Both the position numbers and the translations under genes were made by a program. Below are positions 35,865 to 44,677 of a stretch of 64,000 nt of DNA, piece by piece (within the stretch, counting starts at the first letter, position 1; each line of letters opens with the position of its first letter). The notes beneath the pieces were generated by a model. That model did not search any database. It was not told the origin of the DNA and saw only the letters and a program-made list of their open reading frames with translations. Source of the DNA: an uncultured Pseudomonadales bacterium (lineage in GTDB: Bacteria > Pseudomonadota > Gammaproteobacteria > Pseudomonadales > Azotimanducaceae); the NCBI GenBank assembly GCA_958296025.1, contig OY282430.1, forward strand, positions 2,232,001 through 2,296,000, given 5' to 3'.

Positions 35865-36551
35865 TCATTGCCTTGGCTGATTTCGTGGTGTTGTCATTTT
35901 CCGCCCCGTTCGAGCCGCGGGTTTAGGGAATGACGGGCCGCTCTGTTGCCGGGCGTTCAATTGTTCGGTGTCGAGGACGTAATTTAGGTCGCCGAGCCGC
36001 AGGATGGAGTAGGGCCGGCAGGTGCCGTCCGCTGGGCGGTCCCGCCTGTCCGGGTGCCTTGGCCGCATGGACAGGGCCGCCGCCGGCGCGGCGTCAATGG
36101 GGCAACCGACGAACAGATCCTCGCAAGTTGGCATGGCCATTTCCGGGTCCCTTGCCCATTGGTTCAGATAGCCGGCCAGTCCCCCTGCGCACTCTCCGAA
36201 CACCGTCCGCATGCCTCTCACCAGTTCGTAGATCGTCAATGCGCAAACGGCGTGCAGCTCCGGGATTTGGCGATCCTTCAGTCCGGAATAGGCCCAAGCC
36301 CAACATCTGTGGGCGCTGCCGCTGAACTGGCCCGACATGAACGCTCGGCGCATGTTCGCGCCACCCACGCGCAGGTCGCGCCGCAGCCCAGCGCACGCCT
36401 TGGCTAGCACAAGGTCTAGGTAGCCGTCGGCCAACGCCGAGGTGACGTGGGGTGGACGCCGCTTCAGACTGTGACGGTCGAACTGCGTCAAAGGCAGCAA
36501 GACGTCGCGACGGATGCCGCGCTTCAAGGGCGGAGGCACCGTGGATGTCAT
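35865..36551 (-). CDS. Hypothetical protein, 228 residues
   Basis: An open frame from ATG 36551 with protein-like composition in its middle (GGANMRRAFMSGQFSGSAHRC, ALTIYELVRGMRTVFGECAGG, YLNQWARDPEMAMP) and Arg/Pro-rich ends. I do not recognise a family. There is no clear ribosome site. It is convergent with the PP2C gene. It may be a real island gene or a partly decayed one. Confidence 0.4.
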   Translation of the reverse strand: MTSTVPPPLKRGIRRDVLLPLTQFDRHSLKRRPPHVTSALADGYLDLVLAKACAGLRRDLRVGGANMRRAFMSGQFSGSAHRCWAWAYSGLKDRQIPELHAVCALTIYELVRGMRTVFGECAGGLAGYLNQWARDPEMAMPTCEDLFVGCPIDAAPAAALSMRPRHPDRRDRPADGTCRPYSILRLGDLNYVLDTEQLNARQQSGPSFPKPAARTGRKMTTPRNQPRQ

Positions 36552-36576
36552 GGCGAAAGGCCCCCACCGCTATCAT

Positions 36577-36885
36577 TCCTTTGCTTGGCGATGGGCGCTG
36601 GCATGTCCTCGACCCGCTTGGACAAAAAGGCCCGCGACATAATGAGGGCGAGCGGACGAGCCAAGCGGGGTGGCAGACTTAATTCCGAACCGCCCATGCC
36701 AACGCACTCATGTAGATAGACGGTGTCACCACCAAGGGGAAAATTGGGGAACCGGGGGAAGGGCATCCACCGAGCTGCCCGGCTGCAAAGGGAGTTTTTG
36801 GCAGCCCGTGTCAGTCAGTTTGGCAAGACGCTCAATGGTCTCGCAGATCGCTTCTTGTTCAGTGGGTGCTTTCATTGGTTCCTAG
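36577..36885. other. Non-coding stretch upstream of IS30
   Basis: No gene, RNA or repeat that I can support. Short open frames on both strands have no ribosome site and no family resemblance. It could be debris from earlier insertions. Confidence 0.5.
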
Positions 36886-37957
36886 ATTCAACCCACAAGT
36901 GCAACACCTAGTTTGTTGGGCCAAGCGGGGTAACATCATCCTTGGCCCGATCAAAAACCCAGGAGTTGCAGATGCAAGGCTACGCCCACTTGGCCCAAGA
37001 GGAACGATACCACATTGAAGCGTTGCGCAAGGAGGGCCGCTCCATGCGCAGCATTGCGGCTGGCATGGGGCGCTGCCACAGCACCGTCAGCCGCGAGTTG
37101 AGGCGCAACGCCGGACAGCGAGGCTATCGCCACCAGCAGGCGGACCGCAAGGCGCGGGAGCGCCTCAAGGCCAAGCCCAAATGCGTCAGGATGACGCCGG
37201 AGGCGGCGGCTTTCGTGGACGCCCGCCTGTCGGACGGCTGGAGCCCGGAGCAGGTCAGCGGGCGGATGAAGGCCGAGGGAATGCCGGCGGTGTCGCACGA
37301 GGCCATCTACCGCCGCATCTGGCTGGACAAGGCCAACGGCGGAGGTCTTCACCGCTTCCTGCGCCATTCGCACAGGAAACGCCGCAAGCGCTACGGCAAG
37401 AACGACTTTCGGGGGCGGATCCCTTGCCGCACGGACATATCGGAGCGTCCGTCCGTCGTGGACGAGCGCTCCCGGCTGGGTGATTGGGAGGCCGACACAG
37501 TGATCGGCAAAGGACATCGCGGCGCTCTGGTGACGCTGGCGGAGCGCAAGACCCGGTTCATGCTGGCGCATCCGGTCATGCGCAAGACCAAGCTGGAGAC
37601 GGCGAATGCCCTGCTGCATCTGCTCTCGCCCATCGCCCAATGGGTCCGCACCATCACCTACGACAACGGGCGGGAGTTCAGCGACCATGTCCGGGTGGCG
37701 CGGGCGCTGGCCTGCGAGGATTACTTCGCCACGCCCTATCGGAGCTGCGAGCGCGGCACGAACGAGAACGGCAACGGCCTGCTTCGGCAATACTTCCCCA
37801 AGTCCATGCCGCTGTCACAGGTGCGCCCGGAGCAGGTCCGATCCGCCATCGACAAGCTCAACAACCGCCCGCGGAAATGCTTGAACTACCGAACCCCCAA
37901 GGAGGCGTTCCGGGATGCTATCCTTGACGAAGGAAGTGTTGCACTTATGGGTTGAAT
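36886..37957 (+). mobile_element. Complete IS30-family insertion sequence
   Basis: A 1072-bp element. Terminal inverted repeats of 22 bp: attcaacccacaagtgcaac at the left end (36886) and its complement ending at 37957, with one mismatch. They enclose a single intact transposase gene. I could not identify a convincing target-site duplication. The size and layout are those of an autonomous IS30 copy. Confidence 0.85.
36972..37955 (+). CDS. IS30-family transposase
   Basis: 327 residues, with ribosome site AGGAG (36961-36965) before ATG 36972 (MQGYAHLAQEERYHIEAL). An N-terminal HTH (SMRSIAAGMGRCHSTVSRELRRN) binds the ends. The DDE integrase core has LGDWEADTVIG, ITYDNGREF and GTNENGNGLLRQYFPK. 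All three catalytic acids are present, and the length is normal, so it is probably active. The last codons lie in the right inverted repeat. Confidence 0.95.
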   Translation: MQGYAHLAQEERYHIEALRKEGRSMRSIAAGMGRCHSTVSRELRRNAGQRGYRHQQADRKARERLKAKPKCVRMTPEAAAFVDARLSDGWSPEQVSGRMKAEGMPAVSHEAIYRRIWLDKANGGGLHRFLRHSHRKRRKRYGKNDFRGRIPCRTDISERPSVVDERSRLGDWEADTVIGKGHRGALVTLAERKTRFMLAHPVMRKTKLETANALLHLLSPIAQWVRTITYDNGREFSDHVRVARALACEDYFATPYRSCERGTNENGNGLLRQYFPKSMPLSQVRPEQVRSAIDKLNNRPRKCLNYRTPKEAFRDAILDEGSVALMG

Positions 37958-38101
37958 GTAGGGTTGAATAAATAACAGGGTTTGACCAATTGGTCAAACT
38001 GAGTTTTTTAGTCAATTCCCTTCGCCCAAGAGGCTAACGCCCATTGCCACGCAATGACGCGATCATGGCGCCCGGTTGCCCCGCCGCGCTAGAATCGATG
38101 C

Positions 38102-38319
38102 GTGGACAGCGCACAACCAGTGACCAGCACGGCATCCGATGGGCCGGGCCAACGGATCGACCGGCAGGCGAGGGATTCCGGGCCCGCGCCGCCGCTCCCC
38201 GCGCTGGAGTTCGCCGGCTGCACGCCCCGGCACTTCGGGCGCTCTGAACTGGAGACCTACGCTGGGCCCTGGAGTTCTGGGATGCCCGCACCGCCCACCA
38301 AACGATCAAGCAGCCTTGA
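38102..38319 (+). pseudogene. Fragment of a Uma2-like endonuclease gene
   Basis: The frame from 38102 reads LPALEFAGCTPRHFGRSELETYAG, which resembles the N-terminus of Uma2-family (restriction-endonuclease-fold) proteins. The expected LEFWDA motif occurs immediately after but in another frame (about 38266-38319), ending TGA at 38317. The catalytic C-terminal part is missing. It lies between the IS30 element and the BCCT gene and marks the right edge of the island. Low certainty. Confidence 0.4.
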
Positions 38320-38343
38320 GCCCGCTCAACCAACTGGTGAGAT

Positions 38344-39876
38344 ATGCAAGCCAACCCACAAATCGACAAGGTACTGTTCGGCGCCTCCGCCACACTGATT
38401 GCCGCCGCCTGCATTCCCATCGTCCTGGCGCCGGAGCGGGCGTCGCAGGCCGTCACCGTCATTTACGATTTCATCGCCGGCAACTTTGGCCTGATCTACC
38501 AATGGATCACCCTGGCCGCGGCCCTGGTGCTGGGCGTGCTGGCGCTCGGCAAGTACGGTCACCGTCGCCTGGGCGGCGCACAGGCCCGCCCCACCTATTC
38601 CACGCTGTCATGGATGGGTATGCTGTTCTGCGCCGGCATCGGCGCGGGGCTTTTGTATTGGGCGCCGATCGAGTGGGCCTACTATCTGGAGAGCCCGCCC
38701 TTCGGCCTCGACTCGGAATCCGCCGAGGCGCGGGAATGGGCGGCCACCTACGGCATCTTCCACTGGGGCTTCTCGGCCTGGTGCCTCTACTGCCTGCCGG
38801 CGGTCGCCATCGCCTATCCCTACTATCAGCGCAACATCCCGCATTTGCGCCTGTCCACATCGCTGGCCGGGCTCGCGGGCGACGATATCGCCCAACGGCC
38901 GCTCGGCCGTGCGGTGGATTTCGTCTTCATCATCGCCTTAGTCGGCGGCGCGGGCACCTCCCTCGGGCTGGCAACCCCCATGATCGGGGCTTGCGCCAGC
39001 GCTCTGCTCGACATCGCCGAGTCCGGGGCCACGGATGTGATAACGGCATTCATCGCCGTGCTCATGTTTGCATTCAGCGTTTATATGGGGCTAGACAAGG
39101 GCATCAAGCGCTTCAGCGACGTCAACGTTGCCCTGGCCGGCCTGTTCGCCGCCTTCGTCCTGTTGGCCGGCCCGACCCTCTTTTCCCTAAAGCTGGGCAC
39201 CAACAGCCTGGGCTTGATGACCCAGGAATTCATCCGCCTGAACACCTGGACAGACCCAATCCTGAACACCGGTTTCGTCGAGGACTGGAGTATTTTCTAC
39301 TGGGCCTGGTGGCTGGCCTACGGCCCCTTTATGGGGCTCTTCGTCACCCGCATCTCCCGCGGCCGCACCTTGCGGCAACTCATATTCGGCATGGTCGGTT
39401 TCGGTACGCTGGGCTGCGCGCTGTTCTATATCGCGCTCGGCAACACGGCCATGTGGATGGACTTGCAAGGCATCGTCCCCGTGCGCGATCTGGTCGCCTC
39501 CGGCCAAGCCGACACCGCCATCGCCGGGATCATCCAGGCGCTCCCTTGGCAACCCCTGCCGTTGATCGCCTTCATCGTCATGGCATTCATCTTCGTCGCC
39601 ACCACCTACGACTCCGCGTCCTACTCCATCGCCGCCGCCGCCACACGGCACTTGCCCGCCGGCACCAACCCGGCACGCTGGCACCGGGTATTCTGGGCAT
39701 TCGCGCTGGTTGTATTGCCCCTCGCCCTCATGGCGGTGGGCGGCCTGCGCGCCGTGCAGTCCGCGGTGCTGGTGGTGTCCCTGCCGGTGGTGGCCATAGC
39801 GGTGGCGATGACCGTCGCGTTGTTCATCGCGCTGCGATCCGATTCCGGGGAGCATCCGCAAGGGAATTCCGATTGA
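38344..39876 (+). CDS. BCCT-family transporter
   Basis: 510 residues with 12 hydrophobic segments, the length of betaine/carnitine/choline transporters. Family landmarks: WMGMLFCAGIGAGLLYWAPIEWAYY (the glycine-rich and Trp-containing TM3 region), YGIFHWGFSAWCLYC, and ATTYDSASYSIAAAATRHL in TM10. The family takes up quaternary ammonium or sulfonium solutes with Na+ or H+. The long cytosolic osmosensing tail of BetP is absent. It is on the same strand as and 72 bp before the ferredoxin gene. Confidence 0.93.
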   Translation: MQANPQIDKVLFGASATLIAAACIPIVLAPERASQAVTVIYDFIAGNFGLIYQWITLAAALVLGVLALGKYGHRRLGGAQARPTYSTLSWMGMLFCAGIGAGLLYWAPIEWAYYLESPPFGLDSESAEAREWAATYGIFHWGFSAWCLYCLPAVAIAYPYYQRNIPHLRLSTSLAGLAGDDIAQRPLGRAVDFVFIIALVGGAGTSLGLATPMIGACASALLDIAESGATDVITAFIAVLMFAFSVYMGLDKGIKRFSDVNVALAGLFAAFVLLAGPTLFSLKLGTNSLGLMTQEFIRLNTWTDPILNTGFVEDWSIFYWAWWLAYGPFMGLFVTRISRGRTLRQLIFGMVGFGTLGCALFYIALGNTAMWMDLQGIVPVRDLVASGQADTAIAGIIQALPWQPLPLIAFIVMAFIFVATTYDSASYSIAAAATRHLPAGTNPARWHRVFWAFALVVLPLALMAVGGLRAVQSAVLVVSLPVVAIAVAMTVALFIALRSDSGEHPQGNSD

Positions 39877-39948
39877 TCATGCAAGGGGGTGTGTACATCC
39901 CCAAACGGCGGTAAAATTCCGCTCTTTCCAAGTTGGAAGGAGCAATCC

Positions 39949-40272
39949 ATGACCTTTGTGGTGGGCGAAGCCTGCATCAAGTGCAAGCTGACCGACTGCG
40001 TGGAAGTCTGCCCCGTTGACTGCTTCTATGAAGGCCCGAACATGCTGGTCATTCACCCGGATGAGTGCATCGACTGCGCCCTCTGCGAGCCGGAATGCCC
40101 GGTGGAGGCTATTTTTTCCGAGGACGAGCTGCCGGAGGACCAGCAGGAGTTTCTAGAGCTCAACCAACGCTTGGCGGAGGCGTGGCCCAATATCACGGAG
40201 CAGAAGGACCCGCCGCCGGACTCCGACGACTGGCGGGAGATTGGGGAGAAGCGCCACCTGCTTGAGGAGTAA
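39949..40272 (+). CDS. fdxA: FdxA-type ferredoxin (3Fe-4S/4Fe-4S)
   Basis: 107 residues. Cysteines 9, 12, 17, 21 and 25 ([17 protein letters not shown]) and [12 protein letters not shown] bind one 3Fe-4S and one 4Fe-4S cluster, as in the Azotobacter/Pseudomonas 7Fe ferredoxins. Acidic C-terminal extension, typical of the type. Start ATG 39949 with ribosome site AAGGAGC. In many Gammaproteobacteria this gene follows mutS directly and faces rpoS; here mutS is 21 kb upstream and rpoS is missing. Confidence 0.95.
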   Translation: MTFVVGEACIKCKLTDCVEVCPVDCFYEGPNMLVIHPDECIDCALCEPECPVEAIFSEDELPEDQQEFLELNQRLAEAWPNITEQKDPPPDSDDWREIGEKRHLLEE

Positions 40273-40375
40273 GGTGAGGAATGGCGCCCGCGCCCACCAG
40301 CTAGTGTCCTGTCCCGGCAACCAACCAAGGTGTCGGTCAAGCCACAGTTCCGCCAACAGACCCTGACGACAAGCC

Positions 40376-41161
40376 CTAGCGCAGCACGGCCCTAGGGCTG
40401 ACCGGCTGGCCGTTCCTGCGGATCTCGAAGTGCAGGGCTTGCGCCTTGGCCCGGCCGCCTCTGATGACGGCGATGGTGTGACCGGCCTTGATCGATTGCC
40501 CCTCCCGCACGGCCAAAGACTGGTTGACGCTGTAGGCGGACAGGTACTGCGCATTGTGCCGAACGATCACCAGACTTTGGTAGCCGGCCAGTCCGGACCC
40601 CGCATAGACCACTTCGCCGGACCCGGCCGCCTGCACCTTGGCGCCCACCGGCACGGAGAAGTCCAAGCCCTTGTTCACGCCGCCATACTCCTGCACCACT
40701 TGGCCCGTGGTGGGCCAACGCCAAGTCAGGCCGCCGGCCTGGCTGGTCCCCCTGCGCTGCTGGGCAGGCGCCGGCTTCGCCGCCGGGGCTTTCCGGGGGG
40801 TCGGCCTGCTTGCGGCGACCTGCCCCTTCAGGCGCAGCTTCATGCCGGGATATATGTGGTAAGGCGGGCTCAAGCCGTTCAGGCGGGCCAAGATCGCCAC
40901 CTTGGTCCCGGTACGCCGGCTGATGGCGTATAGCGTGTCGCCGCGCTTGACGGTGTAGGTGCTGCCCCGAAGCGGAGCAGTCTCCCGCCGCGGCCGGCTG
41001 GGGGAAGCCGCTGCCTGCCCTGCACCACCGGAACGCTCCACAACCTGAGGGCTGCCCGAGGTGGCGCAGCCGCCCATGACCAGCGCTGCCAGGACGAGGC
41101 CGCAACAAGCGCCAATGTGCAGGAGCAACCGTCGGCGCAGCACCCCCGCAATCACGACCAT
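40376..41161 (-). CDS. nlpD: NlpD-like lipoprotein (LysM + degenerate M23/LytM domain)
   Basis: 261 residues. Lipoprotein signal with lipobox ALVMGGC, then a LysM domain (YTVKRGDTLYAISRRTG) that binds peptidoglycan, a Pro/Ala linker, and a C-terminal LytM domain (GEVVYAGSGLAGYQSLVIV, LHFEIRRNGQPVSP). The HxxxD metal site is degenerate (NKGLD), as in NlpD/EnvC amidase activators, so it probably activates a cell-separation amidase rather than cutting itself. ATG 41161 is chosen; a GTG at 41188 is possible. In typical gammaproteobacterial order rpoS follows nlpD; here the downstream neighbour is the convergent fdxA. Confidence 0.88.
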   Translation of the reverse strand: MVVIAGVLRRRLLLHIGACCGLVLAALVMGGCATSGSPQVVERSGGAGQAAASPSRPRRETAPLRGSTYTVKRGDTLYAISRRTGTKVAILARLNGLSPPYHIYPGMKLRLKGQVAASRPTPRKAPAAKPAPAQQRRGTSQAGGLTWRWPTTGQVVQEYGGVNKGLDFSVPVGAKVQAAGSGEVVYAGSGLAGYQSLVIVRHNAQYLSAYSVNQSLAVREGQSIKAGHTIAVIRGGRAKAQALHFEIRRNGQPVSPRAVLR

Positions 41162-41314
41162 CACCGCCCCAACCTCGGCGGGCGCCACTCAGCCAACCGC
41201 CACACCCATGCAAGCCGCGCCTCCATCAAGAACAATGACCGCCTCGGCAAATCGCCCCGCACCAGCGAAACCGGCTGGCGCCGTCCCGGTTCAAGGCAAC
41301 CGCCACAGCACGCA

Positions 41315-42445
41315 CTAGAAGTCCGGCGGCAGGTAGGCCAAGGTCTTCCAGTGGGCGTAACTGCTGCGGAAGCGCCGTTGGGAATCCAGGATGGCGGCGA
41401 AATCCCCGTTCTTGGCCATCTCTTCCGCAAGCACCTCATCGGTGGCCCGCTGCAGTTCGCGCAGCACCTCCTTCGGCAGCGTGCGGGCCTGCACGCCCAC
41501 CTCCGGGAAGCCGGCGATGACGTCGCCTTGCAGGGCCTCACTACGGGCCAAGTTGCGCAGCACTCCCGCCGTACAGACGGCTTCGATAAGCTTTCGGTCC
41601 GCTTCCGCCACACCGCGCCAGACGTCCAAGTTGACAATCAAATGGCTGGAAGTGGCCGGCTGATGCCAGCCCGGATAGTAGTTGTACGGCGCCACCCGGT
41701 TGAAGCCCAAGGCCGCATCGACGACGGGCAGGGCGTACTCCGTGGCGTCGATGGCGCCCTTGTCCAAGGCTTGGAAGATTTCGCCGCCGGGCAGCATGGT
41801 CACGGAGGCGCCCACGCGCTCCATCACCTTGCCGCCGATGCCGGCGAAACGGATCTTCAGCCCATGCACGTCGTCCAGGCTATTCACCGGCTGGCGAAAC
41901 CAGCCGGCGGTCTCCGGCCCGGTGACGCCGCAGAAGATGATGTGGACATTCTGCTTGGCGTACAGCGCCTCGCCGAGTATGCGGCCGCCGGCCTCAAACC
42001 ACCAAGCGGCGAACTCCCAAGGCACCATGCCGAAGGGCACAGCGCCAAGCAGCGCCGACGCCGGCGTGCGCCCTTGGTCGTAGCCCAACCAAGTGTAGCC
42101 GGCCTCCACCTTGCCCTCGCTCACCGCCTCCGTGATGCCCAAGGCCGGCACCACCTCGCCCGGCTCAAAGATGCGGATATCGACGGCGCCGGATGAAGCG
42201 GAGCGAAGCGTGTCGGCCACGTAGATGGGGTTGTCGCCCAGCACCGGCATGGTGGTCTGAAACGAGAGCGGCAGGCGCCAACGGATGCGCGCTTCCTCCC
42301 CCCCATTGTCCCGCCCTACAACCGCTTCGCTGCCCGGCCCGGCACCACCCGGCGGGCGAATGGCCAAGGAAGCCAGCACCCCCACCGCAAAGGCGACCAA
42401 AACGGCGACCAAGGCCGAAGCGTTGGTGATTTTGCTCTGGCTCAC
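41315..42445 (-). CDS. TRAP-type transporter substrate-binding protein (DctP family)
   Basis: 376 residues with an N-terminal signal or anchor (ALVAVLVAFAVGVLASLAI). The DctP-type core reads LKIRFAGIGGKVMERVGAS followed by LPGGEIFQALDKGAIDATEY, with the Arg that binds the ligand carboxylate. Start is GTG 42445, overlapping the hicB stop (GTGA). No DctQ/DctM permease genes are adjacent, so it is an orphan binding protein. The overlap with an antitoxin gene is unusual. Confidence 0.88.
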   Translation of the reverse strand: MSQSKITNASALVAVLVAFAVGVLASLAIRPPGGAGPGSEAVVGRDNGGEEARIRWRLPLSFQTTMPVLGDNPIYVADTLRSASSGAVDIRIFEPGEVVPALGITEAVSEGKVEAGYTWLGYDQGRTPASALLGAVPFGMVPWEFAAWWFEAGGRILGEALYAKQNVHIIFCGVTGPETAGWFRQPVNSLDDVHGLKIRFAGIGGKVMERVGASVTMLPGGEIFQALDKGAIDATEYALPVVDAALGFNRVAPYNYYPGWHQPATSSHLIVNLDVWRGVAEADRKLIEAVCTAGVLRNLARSEALQGDVIAGFPEVGVQARTLPKEVLRELQRATDEVLAEEMAKNGDFAAILDSQRRFRSSYAHWKTLAYLPPDF

Positions 42446-42798
42446 TGGCCCGGCTTCCCTCCGGAAAACGATCCCGCGGTCCGCCGCAGCGCTTCCACAA
42501 TCCACGAATTGATGCTGACGCCATTGGCCACCGCCGCTGCGGCAACTGCCCCATGCAGTTCGGAGCCAAGGCGCAGGTTCAGTTTGCCGGAGAAGGGTTT
42601 TTTCGGTTCAACGCCGTCCTCCTTGCACCAAGCGAGGTACTCGTCTATGGAGTGCTCAAACTCACGGCGAAGTTGCTTGGCGTCCGTCGCCTCAAAGGTG
42701 GCGATGGGATAGGGGCCGCTGTTCACAACCCGCCCGTGCAGGACGTCGGCGGAGTCGTCAAACTCCACCGCCGCCATATATCCCTTGTGTTCCATCAT
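42442..42798 (-). CDS. hicB: HicB-family antitoxin
   Basis: 118 residues. The HicB fold starts GYMAAVEFDDSADVLHGRV, has the EFEHSIDEYLAWC helix and a C-terminal ribbon-helix-helix domain (GKLNLRLGSELHGAVAAAAVANGVSINSWIVEAL). It neutralises HicA and represses the operon. It overlaps hicA by 4 bp on one side and the TRAP binding protein by GTGA on the other. Confidence 0.92.
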   Translation of the reverse strand: MMEHKGYMAAVEFDDSADVLHGRVVNSGPYPIATFEATDAKQLRREFEHSIDEYLAWCKEDGVEPKKPFSGKLNLRLGSELHGAVAAAAVANGVSINSWIVEALRRTAGSFSGGKPGQ

Positions 42799-43049
42799 GG
42801 CTGCACCCCCGCCGCCTTCAAGAAAGCGGCAATGTCCCGAATGGTCTCACGGCTCACCAGCGGCGCTGGATGCGGCCGATGAACCACCGTTCTCTCCCCA
42901 TCCTTCACCAACCCGACCCGAGACCCGGAACGCATGACCACATCCACCCCGCTAGCCCGCAGCATCGCCTCAAGGTCGTCCCAGCGGATGTCCGGGGGCG
43001 TCGGCCTGGCGCAGACGCGCTTCAGGGTTTTACGATGCTTGGCCCGCAT
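42795..43049 (-). CDS. hicA: HicA-like toxin
   Basis: 84 residues, mRNA-interferase-like dsRBD fold: IRWDDLEAMLRASGVDVVMRSGSRVGL and TIRDIAAFLKAAGV. The usual catalytic His of GSHH is not present; this subgroup has GSRVGL and the strand TVVHRPHP keeps a His. ATG 43049 gives the normal length. It overlaps hicB (ATGA). The two act as a toxin-antitoxin pair; activity of this variant is not certain. Confidence 0.85.
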   Translation of the reverse strand: MRAKHRKTLKRVCARPTPPDIRWDDLEAMLRASGVDVVMRSGSRVGLVKDGERTVVHRPHPAPLVSRETIRDIAAFLKAAGVQP

Positions 43050-43230
43050 GTCGCACCGAAATCGAGATTGGCATAGTACCGCTTCAAGTACCGAAATCAA
43101 AGGTTTTTACCGGATCCTTGGTCGGTTTCGCGAATACCGTCGCCAACGGGTTTTGCATTCCTCGTCTTCTCTTGTAGAGTGCCACACCTGCGCCGCCCAC
43201 CTCGGCAGCGGCGCGTGGGGAACAGCACTC

Positions 43231-44358
43231 ATGCGGATTGGCGCACCCAAGGAAACCTGGCCGGGCGAACTGCGCACCGCGTTGACGCCGGCCGGCGTGA
43301 AGAAATTGAAGGCGCTGGGCTTTGACATCACGGTGGAGGCCGGCCTCGGCGCCGCCGCCGGCTATCTCGATGCGGACTACGCCGCGGTCGGGGCGGAAAT
43401 ACAGGCCGACGCGGCACCGTTGCTCAGGGCTGCGGACATCGTGCTGCGGGTGCGCAAGCCGAGTGCCGAAGCCGTCGCGTTGCTGCCGGCTGGTGCGGTT
43501 CACGTCAGTTTCCTCGACCCCTTCAAGGAGAAGGAGTTGGTCGCCGGTCTCGCCGCTCAAGGCGTCACCGCCATCTCCATGGAGATGATCCCGCGCACCA
43601 CCAAGGCGCAGAAGATGGATGCGCTGTCCTCCCAAGCCAGCCTCGCGGGATACGTCACCGTGATCCTGGCGGCCAGCCACAGCCGCAAGATATTCCCCAT
43701 GATGATGACCCCTGCCGGCACCATCGCCCCCAGTCGGGTGTTCGTCATCGGCGCCGGGGTGGCCGGCTTGCAGGCCATCGCCACCGCCAAGCGCCTCGGC
43801 GCCCGGGTGGAAGCCTTCGACACCCGCCCCGTAGTGGCGGAGCAGGTGCGCTCCCTGGGCGCCAAGTTCGTGGAAATCGATCTCGGCGAAATCGGCCAAA
43901 CCGAGCAGGGCTACGCCAAGGAGCTGACGGCGGAGCAACTGCAGCGGCAAAAGGAAGGCCAGAAGCGGGTGATCGCCCAATCCGATGTGGTCATCACCAC
44001 CGCCCAAGTGTTCGGCCGTCCGGCGCCGCGCATCGTCAGCCGCGACATGATCGCCGGCATGGCCGCCGGCAGCGTCGTCGTCGATATGGCGGTGGAGAGC
44101 GGCGGCAACATCGAGGGATCGGTGCAGAACGAAGTGGTCGCAGTGGAAGGCGTGCGGATCGTCGGCCTGGGCAACCTGCCCTCCGAGGTGTGCCGCCACG
44201 CCAGCGATATGTACTCCGCCAACTTGGTGAACCTGCTGGACGAGTTCTGGGACGCCGAAGCCGGCGTCCTGAACTTGGACCCGGACAATGAAATCGCCGC
44301 CGGCTGCGTGCTCACCCGGGGCGGCGCAATCGTCCACAACGCCATCAAGGACCTCTGA
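43231..44358 (+). CDS. pntAA: NAD(P) transhydrogenase subunit alpha part 1
   Basis: 375 residues: domain I (dI), the soluble NAD(H)-binding part of proton-translocating transhydrogenase. MRIGAPKETWPGELRTALTP and the Rossmann VFVIGAGVAGLQAIATAKRLGARVEAFDTR are diagnostic. The dI-dI mobile loop region (EMIPRTTKAQKMDALSSQ) is present. Start ATG 43231. First gene of a three-gene set with 13-bp and -4-bp gaps, the split form found in Alphaproteobacteria and some Gammaproteobacteria. Confidence 0.97.
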   Translation: MRIGAPKETWPGELRTALTPAGVKKLKALGFDITVEAGLGAAAGYLDADYAAVGAEIQADAAPLLRAADIVLRVRKPSAEAVALLPAGAVHVSFLDPFKEKELVAGLAAQGVTAISMEMIPRTTKAQKMDALSSQASLAGYVTVILAASHSRKIFPMMMTPAGTIAPSRVFVIGAGVAGLQAIATAKRLGARVEAFDTRPVVAEQVRSLGAKFVEIDLGEIGQTEQGYAKELTAEQLQRQKEGQKRVIAQSDVVITTAQVFGRPAPRIVSRDMIAGMAAGSVVVDMAVESGGNIEGSVQNEVVAVEGVRIVGLGNLPSEVCRHASDMYSANLVNLLDEFWDAEAGVLNLDPDNEIAAGCVLTRGGAIVHNAIKDL

Positions 44359-44371
44359 CGGAGCCGAATCT

Positions 44372-44677
44372 ATGGAAGCGGTCTATCTCGCCTTTGTGTT
44401 GATGCTGTCCATCTTCCTGGGCTTTGAACTGATCTCCAAGGTGCCGGCCACTCTGCATACGCCCTTGATGTCCGGCGCCAACGCCATCTCCGGCATCACC
44501 CTGGTGGGGGCGCTGACTTCCGCCGGGTCCGGCATGGACGCAGTGGCCTCCCTCTTGGGGGCGGTGGCGGTGACCTTCGCCACCATCAACGTGGTGGGCG
44601 GCTATTTGGTGACCAACCGAATGCTGGGCATGTTCAAGAAGAAGGAAAGCCCGCGTCAGCCGGAGGCGCCGGCGTGA
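44372..44677 (+). CDS. pntAB: NAD(P) transhydrogenase subunit alpha part 2
   Basis: 101 residues, three to four membrane helices of dII: LAFVLMLSIFLGFELISKVPATLHTPLMSG, NAISGITLVGAL and TFATINVVGGYLVTNRML. Together with PntB it forms the proton channel. It overlaps pntB (GTGA). Confidence 0.96.
   Translation: MEAVYLAFVLMLSIFLGFELISKVPATLHTPLMSGANAISGITLVGALTSAGSGMDAVASLLGAVAVTFATINVVGGYLVTNRMLGMFKKKESPRQPEAPA

Noticed and set aside
36094-36576. 160-codon minus-strand ORF
   Set aside because: Arg/Pro/Gly-rich composition typical of a GC-rich shadow frame of the 228-residue ORF.
36880-37965. Target-site duplication of IS30
   Set aside because: Flanking bases share only parts of a TAG/GTAG string, too little to claim a duplication.
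39885-39902. Terminator hairpin between BCCT and fdxA
   Set aside because: The stem has a mismatch, a minimal loop and no T-run, so it is not convincing.
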